From: Serratia sarumanii
Lineage (GTDB): Bacteria; Pseudomonadota; Gammaproteobacteria; Enterobacterales; Enterobacteriaceae
NCBI RefSeq assembly: GCF_029962605.1
Contig: NZ_CP124750.1
Span: 186,001-250,000 of the forward strand
DNA length: 64,000 bases
Reading direction: 5' to 3'
Part shown: positions 10,948 to 20,470 of the stretch, one piece after another
Position numbering within the stretch: the first letter of the stretch is position 1
Layout: the number at the start of each line of letters is the position of its first letter
Position numbers and translations under genes: made by a program
The notes under the pieces: model-generated
What the model was told of the DNA's origin: nothing
The model's input: the letters and a program-made list of their open reading frames with translations, nothing else
Databases searched by the model: none

Positions 10948-11109
10948 GATTTTTTTGGTATACTCTTCTCCTGCTGCTTTTGATCGCGTTGCGGGAGAAG
11001 AGTGACCTCAAGCGAAGTCAGCACAACACCTCTCTTCTTAGCGCACAAATTCCCTATCGGCCTGCACTCTCGTCACGTATTGTCAGCAACAATGCTTGCA
11101 AAAAAGGGT

Positions 11110-11137
11110 GAACTTTTAGGGCGGAGTACGGTCAAAA
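11110..11137 (+). promoter_or_regulatory. Candidate sigma-E (RpoE) promoter of rpoH
   Basis: GAACTT (11110-11115), a 16-base spacer and TCAAAA (11132-11137) match the sigma-E pattern GAACTT-N16-TCTGA/TCAAA and align in position with rpoH P3 of E. coli. It would allow rpoH transcription when sigma-70 is heat-inactivated. The rest of the ftsX-rpoH gap (10948-11264) should contain sigma-70 promoters that I could not assign confidently. Confidence 0.7.
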
Positions 11138-11264
11138 ATTGCAGCAAATGTTAAGGTGCCCGGCGTGTGGAACCGCTTTTGCTTCAGCAACTGCCGTAGA
11201 ATCAATCATTTCCCCGCTGTAATAATCACCTGCATGATTTTGTATTCTCATAGAGAGGGTTTGA

Positions 11265-12122
11265 ATGACCAAAGAAATGCAAACTTTAGCCTTAGTACCC
11301 CAAGGTAGCTTGGAAGCCTATATCCGGGCAGCCAACGCCTATCCGATGCTGACGGCAGAGGAAGAGCGGGAGCTGGCTGAACGGCTGCATTATCAGGGCG
11401 ATCTGGATGCCGCTAAGCAGCTCATCCTGTCTCACCTGCGCTTTGTCGCTCATATTGCCCGCAACTATTCAGGCTATGGTCTGCCACAGGCGGATCTGAT
11501 TCAGGAAGGCAATATCGGCCTGATGAAAGCCGTTCGCCGCTTCAACCCTGAAGTCGGCGTGCGTCTGGTTTCCTTTGCGGTGCATTGGATTAAGGCGGAA
11601 ATCCACGAGTACGTATTGCGCAACTGGCGCATCGTGAAAGTGGCGACCACCAAAGCGCAGCGCAAGCTGTTCTTTAACCTGCGCAAAACCAAACAGCGTT
11701 TGGGCTGGTTCAACCAGGACGAAGTGGAACTGGTGGCCCGCGAGCTGGGCGTAACCAGCAAAGACGTGCGCGAGATGGAGTCTCGCATGGCGGCGCAGGA
11801 CATGACGTTCGATCCGACTCCGGACGACGAGGCCCGCGATGGCCAGTCGATGGCGCCGGTGCTGTACCTGCAGGACAAGAGCTCAGACTTCGCTGAAGGC
11901 ATTGAGGAAGATAACTGGGAAAGCAACGCCGCAGACAAACTGGCCTATGCGCTGGAAGGTCTGGACGAGCGCAGCCAGCATATCATCCGCGCCCGCTGGC
12001 TCGACGACGACAACAAGTCGACGCTGCAGGAGCTGGCCGATCAGTACGGTGTTTCCGCCGAGCGCGTGCGCCAGCTGGAAAAGAACGCCATGAAGAAATT
12101 GAAAATGGCGATTGAAGCCTGA
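11265..12122 (+). CDS. rpoH: RNA polymerase heat-shock sigma factor RpoH (sigma-32)
   Basis: Directs transcription of chaperone and protease genes on heat shock. The 285 residues contain sigma region 2 ([26 protein letters not shown] split across 2.1-2.2), the RpoH-box-type motif [14 protein letters not shown] near residue 131, and region 4 ending [20 protein letters not shown]. It has the E. coli length within one residue. The first codons ([10 protein letters not shown]) resemble the E. coli start, whose mRNA folds as a thermosensor, so the same translational control is likely. A strong terminator follows. Confidence 0.98.
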   Translation: MTKEMQTLALVPQGSLEAYIRAANAYPMLTAEEERELAERLHYQGDLDAAKQLILSHLRFVAHIARNYSGYGLPQADLIQEGNIGLMKAVRRFNPEVGVRLVSFAVHWIKAEIHEYVLRNWRIVKVATTKAQRKLFFNLRKTKQRLGWFNQDEVELVARELGVTSKDVREMESRMAAQDMTFDPTPDDEARDGQSMAPVLYLQDKSSDFAEGIEEDNWESNAADKLAYALEGLDERSQHIIRARWLDDDNKSTLQELADQYGVSAERVRQLEKNAMKKLKMAIEA

Positions 12123-12140
12123 GTCGATGCGATATTCGAA

Positions 12141-12167
12141 AAAAAAGCCCGGCAAGCCGGGCTTTTT
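12141..12167. terminator. Bidirectional terminator after rpoH
   Basis: 7-bp GC stem (12147-12153 with 12156-12162), 2-base loop, flanked by A6 on one side and T5 on the other. It can end both rpoH and the converging transcript of the 692-residue gene. Confidence 0.9.
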
Positions 12168-12185
12168 CATGCCTGAAATTCGGCG

Positions 12186-14264
12186 TTATGGCGCCACGGC
12201 GGCGAAGTCCGGCGCTGGGCAGTCGTAGCCGAATTTCGCCGCCCACGGGTAGCGAGTGCCGGTGTTGATGTAGCGTTGATAAAGCGCCCGGCCGGTTTTG
12301 GCGTCGCGCTTGATAACCCAGCTGGCGGCGTTACACAGCACGGCGGCATAGGCCTGGCTTTTCGGCGGCAGCAGATCGGCCGCCTGTTGCGCCAGCCCCA
12401 CCGCCTGCCAGCGATAGTGCAGGAAACGGTTGTCCTGCGCCGGCAGCGCCGCCTTGGCGCGCGCCGCTTCTGCGCTGTCGATCCAGCTTTTATGCTTCAG
12501 CTCGCGAGTATCGAACGCATCCCCCAGATAGGAATAGCCAGCGCCATAGATGGCGTAGTCCGGTGTCATCTCATAGCCGGTAAACTCCAGCCCCTGGGCG
12601 CGCAGCAGGTTGGCCGCGCGATAGTAAGCTTGCGCGCGTGCCAGCGGCGCGGCGGACTTGTCCTTGGCGGCCTTCAGCTCATTGGCGTACTGCTGCGCCG
12701 CTTGCCGGTAGTTGGGGATATCGAAATAGTCCTGCGCTTCCGCGGCCCGCCCGGCGCGCATCAAGCGCCGCGCCAGCAGTTCGCGCAGCTGAACTTCCGG
12801 CGTGATTTGCTGGCCGCCACCGTAGTCGTCCGGGTTAACCGGCTTGAGCGGCGTCGTCGGCGCCGGGGCGTGCTTATCGACAAAGCCTTTCAACTCATCG
12901 ACGGTCAGCACGCGCTCTGCCACATCGGCCACGTCGGCCCAGTAGAGCGCTTTGCCGCGATAAAGCAGGTCCATCGCCTGCAGATAGTCGCCGCGGTTCA
13001 GCGCCAGGATAGCCTGTTCGCCGGCCACCCGGCACTCGGGGACGATGGTTTCCGCGACAAAGTCGGCGTTACGCTGTTCGCCCCAGCTTTCGTCGGCGGG
13101 GAACGCGCTTGCCGCCTTGGCGTAGGCGGCGGTGGCGGCTTTCACGTCGCCGTCGCGCAGCGCCATTTTGGCGCGCAGCCACCACGCCAGGCCACCGTCG
13201 CCGGCGTTTTTCAGCAGGCTCGCCGCCATCGGGTATTGCCCGGAGCGGTAGGCCAATGCCGCCAGCCGATCGCTGCCGGCGAAGCCGCTTTTCACCGTGC
13301 CGTCCAGCAGCGTCAGGATCTGGCTGATGATCTGGGCAGAGCGGCCGTTGCCGTCGGTATCCGCCATTTGCAGGTTGCCGCTGCGGGCGAACAGCTCAAT
13401 GGTCACCAGCTGCTGGATCAACGGATCGCCGATCACCTGCTTCAGCGTTTCCAGATGGTCGGGATTGACCAGGTAGCTGGAGACGTACTGCAGCGACTGC
13501 CCGCCGCTCGGATCGCCCTGCGCCGCCTGCTGTGCGTACAGGTGGGCAGCGGGGGCGACGTCACCCAGCCACAGGTGGATGCGCGCCTGCTGCCCGAGGC
13601 TGCTCAGCGCCAGCTGGTCGGGATCGGCGGTGCCGCTTTTCACCCGATCGATCACCTGCTGGAACGCCGCCAGCGCCTGTTCAAGTTCGGCTTTAGGCGG
13701 ATGCTCGGCGGCGGGGGCCGCTTCACCCGATTCATTCACCGGCGTACCGTGGTCAGCCATCAACACCCGCCCAAGTGAATACTGCGCCCGCAGCCCCCAG
13801 TCGCCCTGTTCGGCGGCCGGGAGCTTCAGCACCTGCTGGAAATAGTCTGTGGCGCGCGGATCGTGGCTGGCGAAAGCGACGGCGCCCAGTTGATAAAAGC
13901 GTGCAGCGTTGGACAACCCCTGAGTATTGACGGCGTCAGCCTCTTCCACCGTTTTGGCGGCGCGCATTTTGCCGATCGCCACCGTTTCCGGCGATTGCGG
14001 CATCGGTTTCGGCGGCATCGGCGGCGGCGGGGCTTGCCAGCGCGGCAGCTGTTTATCCGCCGGCACCAGCCGGCCGGCTTCGAAGGCGAAATTGCCCTCC
14101 GGCATATACAGCAGGGTGCCGTTGCGGTCGATCAGCAGCCGGTTAGGGAAATCCGGGCCGCAGGCATAGCCGCTCAGCGGCAGCGCCAGCGCGGCGCCGA
14201 TCAGCATGGCCAGCGGAAGAAGGCGGCGGGTGTTCCGTGCCGCGCGCGTATCAAGGTGTGACAA
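12186..14264 (-). CDS. Uncharacterised exported alpha-helical repeat-like protein
   Basis: I do not recognise a named family. The 692 residues begin with an arginine-bearing signal sequence (RRLLPLAMLIGAALALPLSG) followed by YACGPDFPN; the cysteine does not fit a standard lipobox, so a soluble periplasmic product is more likely than a lipoprotein. The remainder is rich in Ala/Gln/Leu helices with TPR-like phrases (FYQLGAVAFASHDPRATDYFQQVLKL; ARAQAYYRAANLLRAQG), plus a proline-rich segment near residues 78-90. Its start overlaps the end of the DUF3142 gene by 14 bases, so the pair is probably translationally coupled. It stands where E. coli has livJ. Confidence 0.8.
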   Translation of the reverse strand: MSHLDTRAARNTRRLLPLAMLIGAALALPLSGYACGPDFPNRLLIDRNGTLLYMPEGNFAFEAGRLVPADKQLPRWQAPPPPMPPKPMPQSPETVAIGKMRAAKTVEEADAVNTQGLSNAARFYQLGAVAFASHDPRATDYFQQVLKLPAAEQGDWGLRAQYSLGRVLMADHGTPVNESGEAAPAAEHPPKAELEQALAAFQQVIDRVKSGTADPDQLALSSLGQQARIHLWLGDVAPAAHLYAQQAAQGDPSGGQSLQYVSSYLVNPDHLETLKQVIGDPLIQQLVTIELFARSGNLQMADTDGNGRSAQIISQILTLLDGTVKSGFAGSDRLAALAYRSGQYPMAASLLKNAGDGGLAWWLRAKMALRDGDVKAATAAYAKAASAFPADESWGEQRNADFVAETIVPECRVAGEQAILALNRGDYLQAMDLLYRGKALYWADVADVAERVLTVDELKGFVDKHAPAPTTPLKPVNPDDYGGGQQITPEVQLRELLARRLMRAGRAAEAQDYFDIPNYRQAAQQYANELKAAKDKSAAPLARAQAYYRAANLLRAQGLEFTGYEMTPDYAIYGAGYSYLGDAFDTRELKHKSWIDSAEAARAKAALPAQDNRFLHYRWQAVGLAQQAADLLPPKSQAYAAVLCNAASWVIKRDAKTGRALYQRYINTGTRYPWAAKFGYDCPAPDFAAVAP

Positions 14265-15468
14265 GGGTGCCTCCTGGCGTCAGTTGTTGGCAGCGCAGCC
14301 AGCCCAACGGCCGGGATTGCCCGGCGCGCAGCTGATCGCCGCTGATGCGAATAAAGCGTTGCCGCTGCGGTGCGGATTCCAGCCGGTAGTTGCCGACCGC
14401 GTCCGCCGCCAGGCAGTCGTCGGCGCGGATGGCCACCTCTTGCGGCAGCGGGGCGTCCACCAGCCCGTTGTTATGAATTATCAGATCATACAGCCCGTTT
14501 TGCTGTGGCTGAGGCCTAAATTTTACCTGCCAGTCGACGTTCAGCGGCTGCCGTTCGATCACCGCTCGCAGCGTGGCGAGCGACCAGGCGCGCCGATCGT
14601 CCGCCAGCGGCAAGCGGAACCAGATAATGCCGCGCAGCCGGGGCGGCGTTTGCTGCGCCAGCGTCTGCAGAAAATCGGCGATCTGCTGCGGCGCGACCGT
14701 CAGCTCGCGGCCGTTGCCCGCCACGCGCAGCGAGGACTCGCTCTCCACCTGCGCGCCCTGCGCATCAAACCCCAGCAGCGCCATGCCGTAGGCCGGCAGC
14801 GCGACGCGAAACGGCTTCGGTGTGACGGAGGCGTACTGCCGCACCCAGCGCAGCGCCAAGGAGCCGTCAAACAGCCCCTGCTGCGGCGAGAGCACCGCGT
14901 GCACCTGCAGGACGGAGCTGTCGGCCTGTTGCAGTACGCCGGGCAGGTCGGGCGAGCCGATCCAGGCCGGCAGGGCGGTGATGCCGAGCTGCAAAGCGGC
15001 GGGCAGCCGTTGGCGCAGTTGCTGCAGAAAGCGTTGGTAGTCCGGCAGGCGGGCGGTGGCGGCGTCATGATCGATCTCGACGCCGGTGACGGGCAGCCCG
15101 GCCGCCTGCCAGCGTTGGGTGAGCGCCAGCAGGCGCTGGATAATGGCCTCTTGGTCCAGCTGCGGCAGCTGGCCGTCGAGGCGCGCCACCAGCCAGAGCG
15201 GGCGGCCGTCCTGCCGCAGCAGGTTGAGATCGGCCGGGATCTCCCGCCAGCCCTCGCGCGGATGTACCTGCAGCGCCAGCACGCGCAGCCCACCGAACAG
15301 ATCGCGGCTGTGTGCCAGCGCATCGGCGTGCTGCGGCGTCCAGACCCGCTGCCAGATATAAACCTGCTGATCCCAGCCTGAGGCCAGGCGCAGCGCCTGC
15401 TGGCGCCCGAGGAACGCGGCCGCCAGCCCCAGCGCAATCAAGACCAGCGCCGCCAGCCGGCGTTTCAT
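14251..15468 (-). CDS. DUF3142 domain protein
   Basis: Product of 405 residues with an N-terminal signal or anchor (RLAALVLIALGLAAAFLG), then VYIWQRVWTP and a probable TIM-barrel-like body containing GVEIDHD and the segment RGIIWFRLPL. These fit my memory of DUF3142 proteins, whose function is unknown; the barrel look suggests a glycosidase-like fold, but this is inference. The gene starts inside the end of panZ (ATGA overlap of 4 bases) and overlaps the 692-residue gene by 14 bases, making a tight three-gene unit. Confidence 0.75.
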   Translation of the reverse strand: MKRRLAALVLIALGLAAAFLGRQQALRLASGWDQQVYIWQRVWTPQHADALAHSRDLFGGLRVLALQVHPREGWREIPADLNLLRQDGRPLWLVARLDGQLPQLDQEAIIQRLLALTQRWQAAGLPVTGVEIDHDAATARLPDYQRFLQQLRQRLPAALQLGITALPAWIGSPDLPGVLQQADSSVLQVHAVLSPQQGLFDGSLALRWVRQYASVTPKPFRVALPAYGMALLGFDAQGAQVESESSLRVAGNGRELTVAPQQIADFLQTLAQQTPPRLRGIIWFRLPLADDRRAWSLATLRAVIERQPLNVDWQVKFRPQPQQNGLYDLIIHNNGLVDAPLPQEVAIRADDCLAADAVGNYRLESAPQRQRFIRISGDQLRAGQSRPLGWLRCQQLTPGGTLVTP

Positions 15469-15857
15469 TTTTGCCAGAGATCGCCCTGCGGTGCGAAGCC
15501 GCAGGCGCGCATGAAGTTATCGACTTCCCCGCGTTCGCGCGGCGCCAGGCCGGCGGTCGACAGCTGCCAGTGGGCGATCTGCGGCAGCTGACGCTGCGCA
15601 TCCTGCACCAGGTAAAGACCGACGCCGCGGCGGCGCGTCACTTCGCGTACCAGCAGGTCCTGCAGCTCGGCGCGGTCGTTCTGCAGCGCGATTTTCACCG
15701 CCCCCAGCAGCCGCTCGTTGAAGCGGGCGGCGAACAGCGCCTTGCCGTCGCTCAGCCAGCTCTGCCACTGTTCCGGCTGCTGGTGCGGCCAAATTTTACC
15801 GAGGTCGATAAGGTCTTGCGGGGACAGCGCGGTCAGGCGCTCGATGGTCAGTTTCAT
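15465..15857 (-). CDS. panZ: PanZ/PanM, PanD maturation factor with GNAT fold
   Basis: Acetyl-CoA-binding GNAT-fold protein that triggers self-cleavage of aspartate decarboxylase PanD and links beta-alanine/pantothenate synthesis to CoA level. The 130 residues (E. coli 127) start MKLTIERLTALS and include the acetyl-CoA loop region VTRRRGVGLYLV. The ATG at 15857 is preferred; upstream in-frame codons give a non-conserved, basic leader. It is divergent from livK, as in E. coli, and leads the DUF3142 and 692-residue genes. Confidence 0.9.
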   Translation of the reverse strand: MKLTIERLTALSPQDLIDLGKIWPHQQPEQWQSWLSDGKALFAARFNERLLGAVKIALQNDRAELQDLLVREVTRRRGVGLYLVQDAQRQLPQIAHWQLSTAGLAPRERGEVDNFMRACGFAPQGDLWQK

Positions 15858-16262
15858 GCAGAATTTCCGCGCAGCTAAATGATGCCGACAGTGTAATAGA
15901 TCTTGTGCAGAGCGTTGTGTAAGTTTTTCTGTACGATTACTGTGCAATATGTTTTTTGCACGGGGCATTTTCCGAGTAAATAGTTAGTAAACGGATTGTT
16001 AACCAGCACAACGCACTACGCCTCAAGGTAAAGAGCGCAGGTTTAATTCGAATTTTATCCTGTTTACACCGCTTGTTTCTGCCTGATGAAGTTGATTTGC
16101 AGAAGAAAATTCCTGTTTAATGGCATGAAAAATAAAGTCTTATTAGAAAATAATGCCGACAAAGCGCCTAAATCATTATTACTTATAACAAAAGCGGTCA
16201 ATAACGATCCGGTGCAGGCAAACACAACAGGTACGTTCACAACGACAGATGGGGATTCGCGG
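15858..16262. other. Divergent panZ-livK intergenic region
   Basis: 405 bases, AT-richer than the flanking genes, especially 16030-16190. It must contain the promoters for panZ (minus) and livK (plus), and in relatives Lrp acts on the liv promoters. I see no sequence that I can assign with confidence to a specific operator or terminator. Confidence 0.5.
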
Positions 16263-17378
16263 ATGAAATTAACAACAGGTAAGGCACTGCTGGCGGGTTG
16301 TATTGCGATGGCCATGAGCCAGGCGGCCATGGCGAAAGACATCAAGGTGGCGATCGTCGGGGCGATGTCCGGCCCGGTCGCGCAGTATGGCGACATGGAG
16401 TTTACCGGCGCGCGCCAGGCGATTGCCGACATCAACGCCAAGGGCGGCATCAAGGGCGACAAGCTGGTCGGTGTGGAATACGACGACGCCTGCGACCCGA
16501 AACAGGCGGTTGCGGTCGCCAACAAGGTGATCAACGACGGCATTCGCTACGTGATCGGCCACCTGTGCTCCTCGTCCACCCAGCCGGCGTCCGATATTTA
16601 TGAAGACGAAGGCGTGATCATGATTACCCCGGCGGCCACCAACGCCGATCTGACCACCCGCGGCTACAAGATGATCATGCGCACCACCGGCCTGGACTCG
16701 GATCAGGGCCCGACCGCTGCCAAATACATCCTCAGCGACATCAAGCCGAAGCGCATCGCCGTGGTGCACGACAAGCAGCAATATGGCGAAGGCCTGGCGC
16801 GCTCGGTGCGCGACAGCCTGAAAAAACAGGGCACCGAAGTGGCGATGTTCGAAGGCATCACCGCCGGCGACAAAGACTTCTCCACCCTGGTGGCGCGCCT
16901 GAAGAAAGAGAATATCGACTTCGTGTATTTCGGCGGTTACTACCCGGAAATGGGCCAGATCCTGCGTCAGGCCAAGCAGGCCGGGTTGACCACCCGCTTC
17001 ATGGGGCCGGAAGGCGTGGGCAACTCCTCGCTGTCCAACATCGCCGGAGCCGCTTCGGAAGGCATGCTGGTGACGTTGCCGAAACGCTACGATCAGGTGC
17101 CTGCCAACCAGCCGATCGTCGATGCGTTGAAAGCCAAGAAGCTGGATCCGACCGGCCCGTTCGTCTGGACCACCTATGCCGCGCTGCAGTCGCTGACCAC
17201 CGGCATGGAGCGCAGCGGCAGCCAGGAGCCGGCGGACATCGTCAAGGATCTGAAAACCGGCAAGCCGGTGGAGACCGTGATGGGGCCGCTGAGCTGGGAT
17301 GACAAGGGCGATCTGAAAGGCTTCGAGTTCGGCGTGTTCGAATGGCATGCCAACGGCACGTCCACACCGATCAAATAA
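16263..17378 (+). CDS. livK: Branched-chain amino-acid periplasmic binding protein
   Basis: Periplasmic receptor that delivers leucine, isoleucine or valine to LivHMGF. The 371 residues have a signal peptide ending MAMSQAAMA, then [23 protein letters not shown] and the conserved [18 protein letters not shown] binding segment. ATG 16263 has GGGGA upstream. By position it is livK, but the sequence mixes features of E. coli LivK ([20 protein letters not shown]) and LivJ ([21 protein letters not shown]), as expected if one receptor serves where E. coli has two. A hairpin pair separates it from livH. Confidence 0.95.
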   Translation: MKLTTGKALLAGCIAMAMSQAAMAKDIKVAIVGAMSGPVAQYGDMEFTGARQAIADINAKGGIKGDKLVGVEYDDACDPKQAVAVANKVINDGIRYVIGHLCSSSTQPASDIYEDEGVIMITPAATNADLTTRGYKMIMRTTGLDSDQGPTAAKYILSDIKPKRIAVVHDKQQYGEGLARSVRDSLKKQGTEVAMFEGITAGDKDFSTLVARLKKENIDFVYFGGYYPEMGQILRQAKQAGLTTRFMGPEGVGNSSLSNIAGAASEGMLVTLPKRYDQVPANQPIVDALKAKKLDPTGPFVWTTYAALQSLTTGMERSGSQEPADIVKDLKTGKPVETVMGPLSWDDKGDLKGFEFGVFEWHANGTSTPIK

Positions 17379-17396
17379 GCCATAATGATTAGGGTG

Positions 17397-17475
17397 GGGC
17401 GCAGCCCGCTGCGCCCGGCGGGTCGGCTTGCCGGCCCCGTCTCCCTTTACCCGCCGGTTCTCCGCCGGCGGGTTT
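17397..17475 (+). terminator. Two intercistronic hairpins between livK and livH
   Basis: Hairpin 1 pairs 17397-17403 with 17410-17416. Hairpin 2 pairs 17450-17457 with 17465-17472 around a 7-base loop and is followed by only TTT. The pair probably acts as a partial terminator and 3'-stabiliser that keeps binding-protein mRNA in excess over the membrane components. Confidence 0.6.
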
Positions 17476-17495
17476 CGCAGCCAAGGGTTCAGAGT

Positions 17496-18422
17496 ATGTC
17501 AGAGCAGCTCCTCTATTTTCTGCAGCAGATGTTCAACGGCTTAACGTTGGGCAGCACCTATGCATTGATCGCCATCGGTTACACCATGGTTTACGGCATT
17601 ATCGGCATGATCAACTTCGCCCACGGCGAGGTGTACATGATCGGCAGCTATGTCTCCTTTATCGTTATCGCCGCCCTGATGATGCTCGGCATTGACGTCG
17701 GCTGGTTGCTGATCGGCGCCGCGTTCCTGGTCTCGATCGTCATCGCCAGCGCCTACGGCTGGAGCATCGAGCGGGTGGCCTACAAGCCGGTGCGCAACTC
17801 CAAGCGCCTGATTGCGCTGATCTCGGCCATCGGCATGTCGATATTCCTGCAAAACTACGTCAGCCTGACGCAGGGCTCACGCGATCTGGCGCTGCCCAGC
17901 CTGGTGACCGGCCAGTGGGTGCTGGGGGAAAGCAACGGCTTCGCCGCCACCATCAGCACCATGCAGCTGACCATCTGGCTCGTGACCTTCCTGGCGATGC
18001 TGGCGCTGACGCTGTTTATCCGCTATTCGCGCATGGGCCGCGCCTGCCGCGCCTGTGCGGAAGACCTGAAGATGGCCAGCCTGCTGGGCATCAACACTGA
18101 CCGGGTGATCTCGCTGACCTTCGTCATCGGGGCGGTGATGGCGGCGGTGGCCGGGGTGTTGCTCGGCCAGTTCTACGGCGTCATCAACCCCTACATCGGC
18201 TTTATGGCCGGCATGAAAGCCTTCACCGCCGCGGTCCTGGGCGGCATCGGCAGCATTCCCGGCGCGATGATCGGCGGCCTGGTGCTGGGCGTGGCGGAAG
18301 CGCTGACCTCCGCCTATCTCAGCACCGAATACAAAGACGTGGTGTCGTTCGCGTTGCTGATCGTGGTGCTGCTGATCATGCCGACCGGCATCCTCGGGCG
18401 TCCGGAGGTTGAGAAAGTATGA
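17496..18422 (+). CDS. livH: Branched-chain amino-acid ABC permease LivH
   Basis: Inner-membrane permease subunit of the LIV importer. The 308 residues equal E. coli LivH in length and begin [31 protein letters not shown], with about eight membrane segments and the permease cytoplasmic loop [17 protein letters not shown] that contacts the ATPases. The ATG at 17496 is chosen by this match; in-frame upstream codons cover the hairpin region. It overlaps livM by four bases. Confidence 0.97.
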   Translation: MSEQLLYFLQQMFNGLTLGSTYALIAIGYTMVYGIIGMINFAHGEVYMIGSYVSFIVIAALMMLGIDVGWLLIGAAFLVSIVIASAYGWSIERVAYKPVRNSKRLIALISAIGMSIFLQNYVSLTQGSRDLALPSLVTGQWVLGESNGFAATISTMQLTIWLVTFLAMLALTLFIRYSRMGRACRACAEDLKMASLLGINTDRVISLTFVIGAVMAAVAGVLLGQFYGVINPYIGFMAGMKAFTAAVLGGIGSIPGAMIGGLVLGVAEALTSAYLSTEYKDVVSFALLIVVLLIMPTGILGRPEVEKV

Positions 18423-19702
18423 AACTCAATCTGCTCAATGCGCTGATCGCCACGGCGGTGCTGTTCGTGATGGCGTCGTTCCTGATGGGCATGCAGCTTA
18501 GCCTGGACGGCACCAAGCTGGTGGTGCACGGCGCGGCGGAAGTGCGCTGGATGTGGATCGGCATCGGCTGCGTCATCGTCTTTTTCTTCCAGCTGTTGCG
18601 CCCGCTGCTGCAGCAGGGATTGAAAAAAGTCTCCGGCCCGGCGTTCGTGTTGCCGAGCTTCGACGGCACCACGCCGCGGCAAAAGCTGCTGGCGGCTCTG
18701 CTCATCGTCGCGGCGGTTGCCTGGCCGTTCCTGGTGTCGCGCGGCACGGTGGATATCGCCACCCTGACGTTGATCTACGTGATGCTGGGCCTCGGCCTCA
18801 ACGTGGTGGTGGGCTTGTCCGGTCTGCTGGTGCTCGGCTACGGCGGTTTCTACGCCATCGGCGCTTACACCTACGCGCTGCTGAATCACTATTACGGCCT
18901 CGGCTTCTGGGAGAGCCTGCCGCTGGCGGGCATCGTCACCGCCGCCTTCGGCTTCCTGCTCGGTTTCCCGGTGCTGCGGCTGCGCGGCGACTATCTGGCG
19001 ATCGTGACGCTCGGCTTCGGTGAGATCGTGCGCATCCTGCTGCTGAACAATACCGAGATCACCGGCGGGCCGAACGGCATCAGCCAGATCCCGAAACCGA
19101 CCTTTTTCGGCCTGGAGTTCAACCGCAGCGTGCGCGACGGCGGTTGGGATACCTTCCATAACTTCTTCGGCCTGAAATACGATCCGAGCGATCGCATCAT
19201 ATTCCTGTATCTGGTGGCGCTGCTGCTGGTGGTGCTGACGCTGTTCGTCATCAACCGCCTGCTGCGCATGCCGCTCGGGCGCGCCTGGGAAGCGCTGCGC
19301 GAAGACGAGATCGCCTGCCGCTCGCTGGGCCTCAGCCCGACGCGCATCAAGCTGACCGCCTTTACCATCAGCGCCGCTTTCGCCGGGTTTGCCGGCACGC
19401 TGTTCGCCGCGCGCCAGGGCTTCGTCAGCCCGGAATCTTTCACCTTCGTCGAATCGGCCTTCGTGTTGGCGATCGTCGTACTGGGGGGCATGGGCTCGCA
19501 GTTCGCGGTCATTCTGGCGGCGATCCTGCTGGTGGTGTCGCGCGAACTGATGCGCGATCTGAATGAATACAGCATGTTGCTGCTGGGTGCGCTGATGGTG
19601 TTGATGATGATTTGGCGGCCGCAGGGGCTGCTGCCGATGAAACGGCCGCAGCTGAAGCTGCAGGCGGCGGACATTCACGCGGGCAAGGGGGAGCAGGCAT
19701 GA
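18419..19702 (+). CDS. livM: Branched-chain amino-acid ABC permease LivM
   Basis: Second permease subunit. It has 427 residues with two N-terminal segments that LivH lacks, then the typical block [36 protein letters not shown] and the ATPase-contact loop [22 protein letters not shown]. Start and stop overlap its neighbours by four bases (ATGA), so the genes are translated as one unit. Confidence 0.97.
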   Translation: MKLNLLNALIATAVLFVMASFLMGMQLSLDGTKLVVHGAAEVRWMWIGIGCVIVFFFQLLRPLLQQGLKKVSGPAFVLPSFDGTTPRQKLLAALLIVAAVAWPFLVSRGTVDIATLTLIYVMLGLGLNVVVGLSGLLVLGYGGFYAIGAYTYALLNHYYGLGFWESLPLAGIVTAAFGFLLGFPVLRLRGDYLAIVTLGFGEIVRILLLNNTEITGGPNGISQIPKPTFFGLEFNRSVRDGGWDTFHNFFGLKYDPSDRIIFLYLVALLLVVLTLFVINRLLRMPLGRAWEALREDEIACRSLGLSPTRIKLTAFTISAAFAGFAGTLFAARQGFVSPESFTFVESAFVLAIVVLGGMGSQFAVILAAILLVVSRELMRDLNEYSMLLLGALMVLMMIWRPQGLLPMKRPQLKLQAADIHAGKGEQA

Positions 19703-20469
19703 GCGTTCAACCTTTACTGCAGGTGGAAGGCCTGTCGATGCGTTTCGGCGGGCTGCTGGCGGTCAACAACGTGGCGTTGACGCTGAACGAAGGCGAAATC
19801 GTGTCGCTGATCGGCCCCAACGGCGCCGGTAAGACCACGGTGTTCAACTGCCTGACCGGTTTTTACCGCCCGACCGGCGGCACCATCAAATTGCGCGATC
19901 GCCACCTGGAAGGGCTGGCGGGGCAGGCCATCGCCCGCATGGGCGTGGTGCGCACCTTCCAGCACGTGCGGCTGTTCCGTGAAATGACGGTGATCGAGAA
20001 CCTGCTGGTGGCGCAGCATCAGCACCTGAAAAGCGGCGTGTTTGCCGGGCTGTTGAAAACCCCGGCCTTCCGCCGCGCCGAAGCCGAGGCGCTGACGCAC
20101 GCGGCGGAGTGGCTGGAGCGCGTCGGCCTGCTGGAGATGGCCAACCGTTCGGCGGGCAACCTGGCCTACGGGCAGCAGCGGCGGCTGGAGATCGCCCGCT
20201 GCATGGTGACCCGGCCGGAGCTGCTGATGCTGGACGAACCGGCCGCCGGCCTCAACCCGAAAGAGACCGACGAACTGGATCACCTGATCGTCGAGCTGCG
20301 CGATCGGCATAAGGTATCGGTGCTGCTGATCGAGCACGACATGAAGCTGGTGATGGGCATTTCCGACCGCATTTACGTGGTGAATCAGGGCACGCCGCTG
20401 GCGCAGGGCACACCGGCGGAGATCCGCAACAACCCGGACGTGATCCGGGCTTATTTGGGCGAAGAATAA
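19699..20469 (+). CDS. livG: LIV transporter ATPase LivG
   Basis: One of two ATPases energising the LIV importer. The 256 residues contain Walker [10 protein letters not shown] (from residue 39), the variant signature [13 protein letters not shown] and Walker [14 protein letters not shown]. The ATG at 19699 overlaps the livM stop and gives [18 protein letters not shown], as in E. coli (255 residues). livF follows after a single base. Confidence 0.97.
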   Translation: MSVQPLLQVEGLSMRFGGLLAVNNVALTLNEGEIVSLIGPNGAGKTTVFNCLTGFYRPTGGTIKLRDRHLEGLAGQAIARMGVVRTFQHVRLFREMTVIENLLVAQHQHLKSGVFAGLLKTPAFRRAEAEALTHAAEWLERVGLLEMANRSAGNLAYGQQRRLEIARCMVTRPELLMLDEPAAGLNPKETDELDHLIVELRDRHKVSVLLIEHDMKLVMGISDRIYVVNQGTPLAQGTPAEIRNNPDVIRAYLGEE

Positions 20470-20470
20470 T

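Noticed and set aside
12276..13778. 500-codon frame opposite the 692-residue gene
   Set aside because: Arg/Gln/His-rich shadow. The minus-strand frame has a signal peptide, a sensible composition and coupled overlap with its neighbour.
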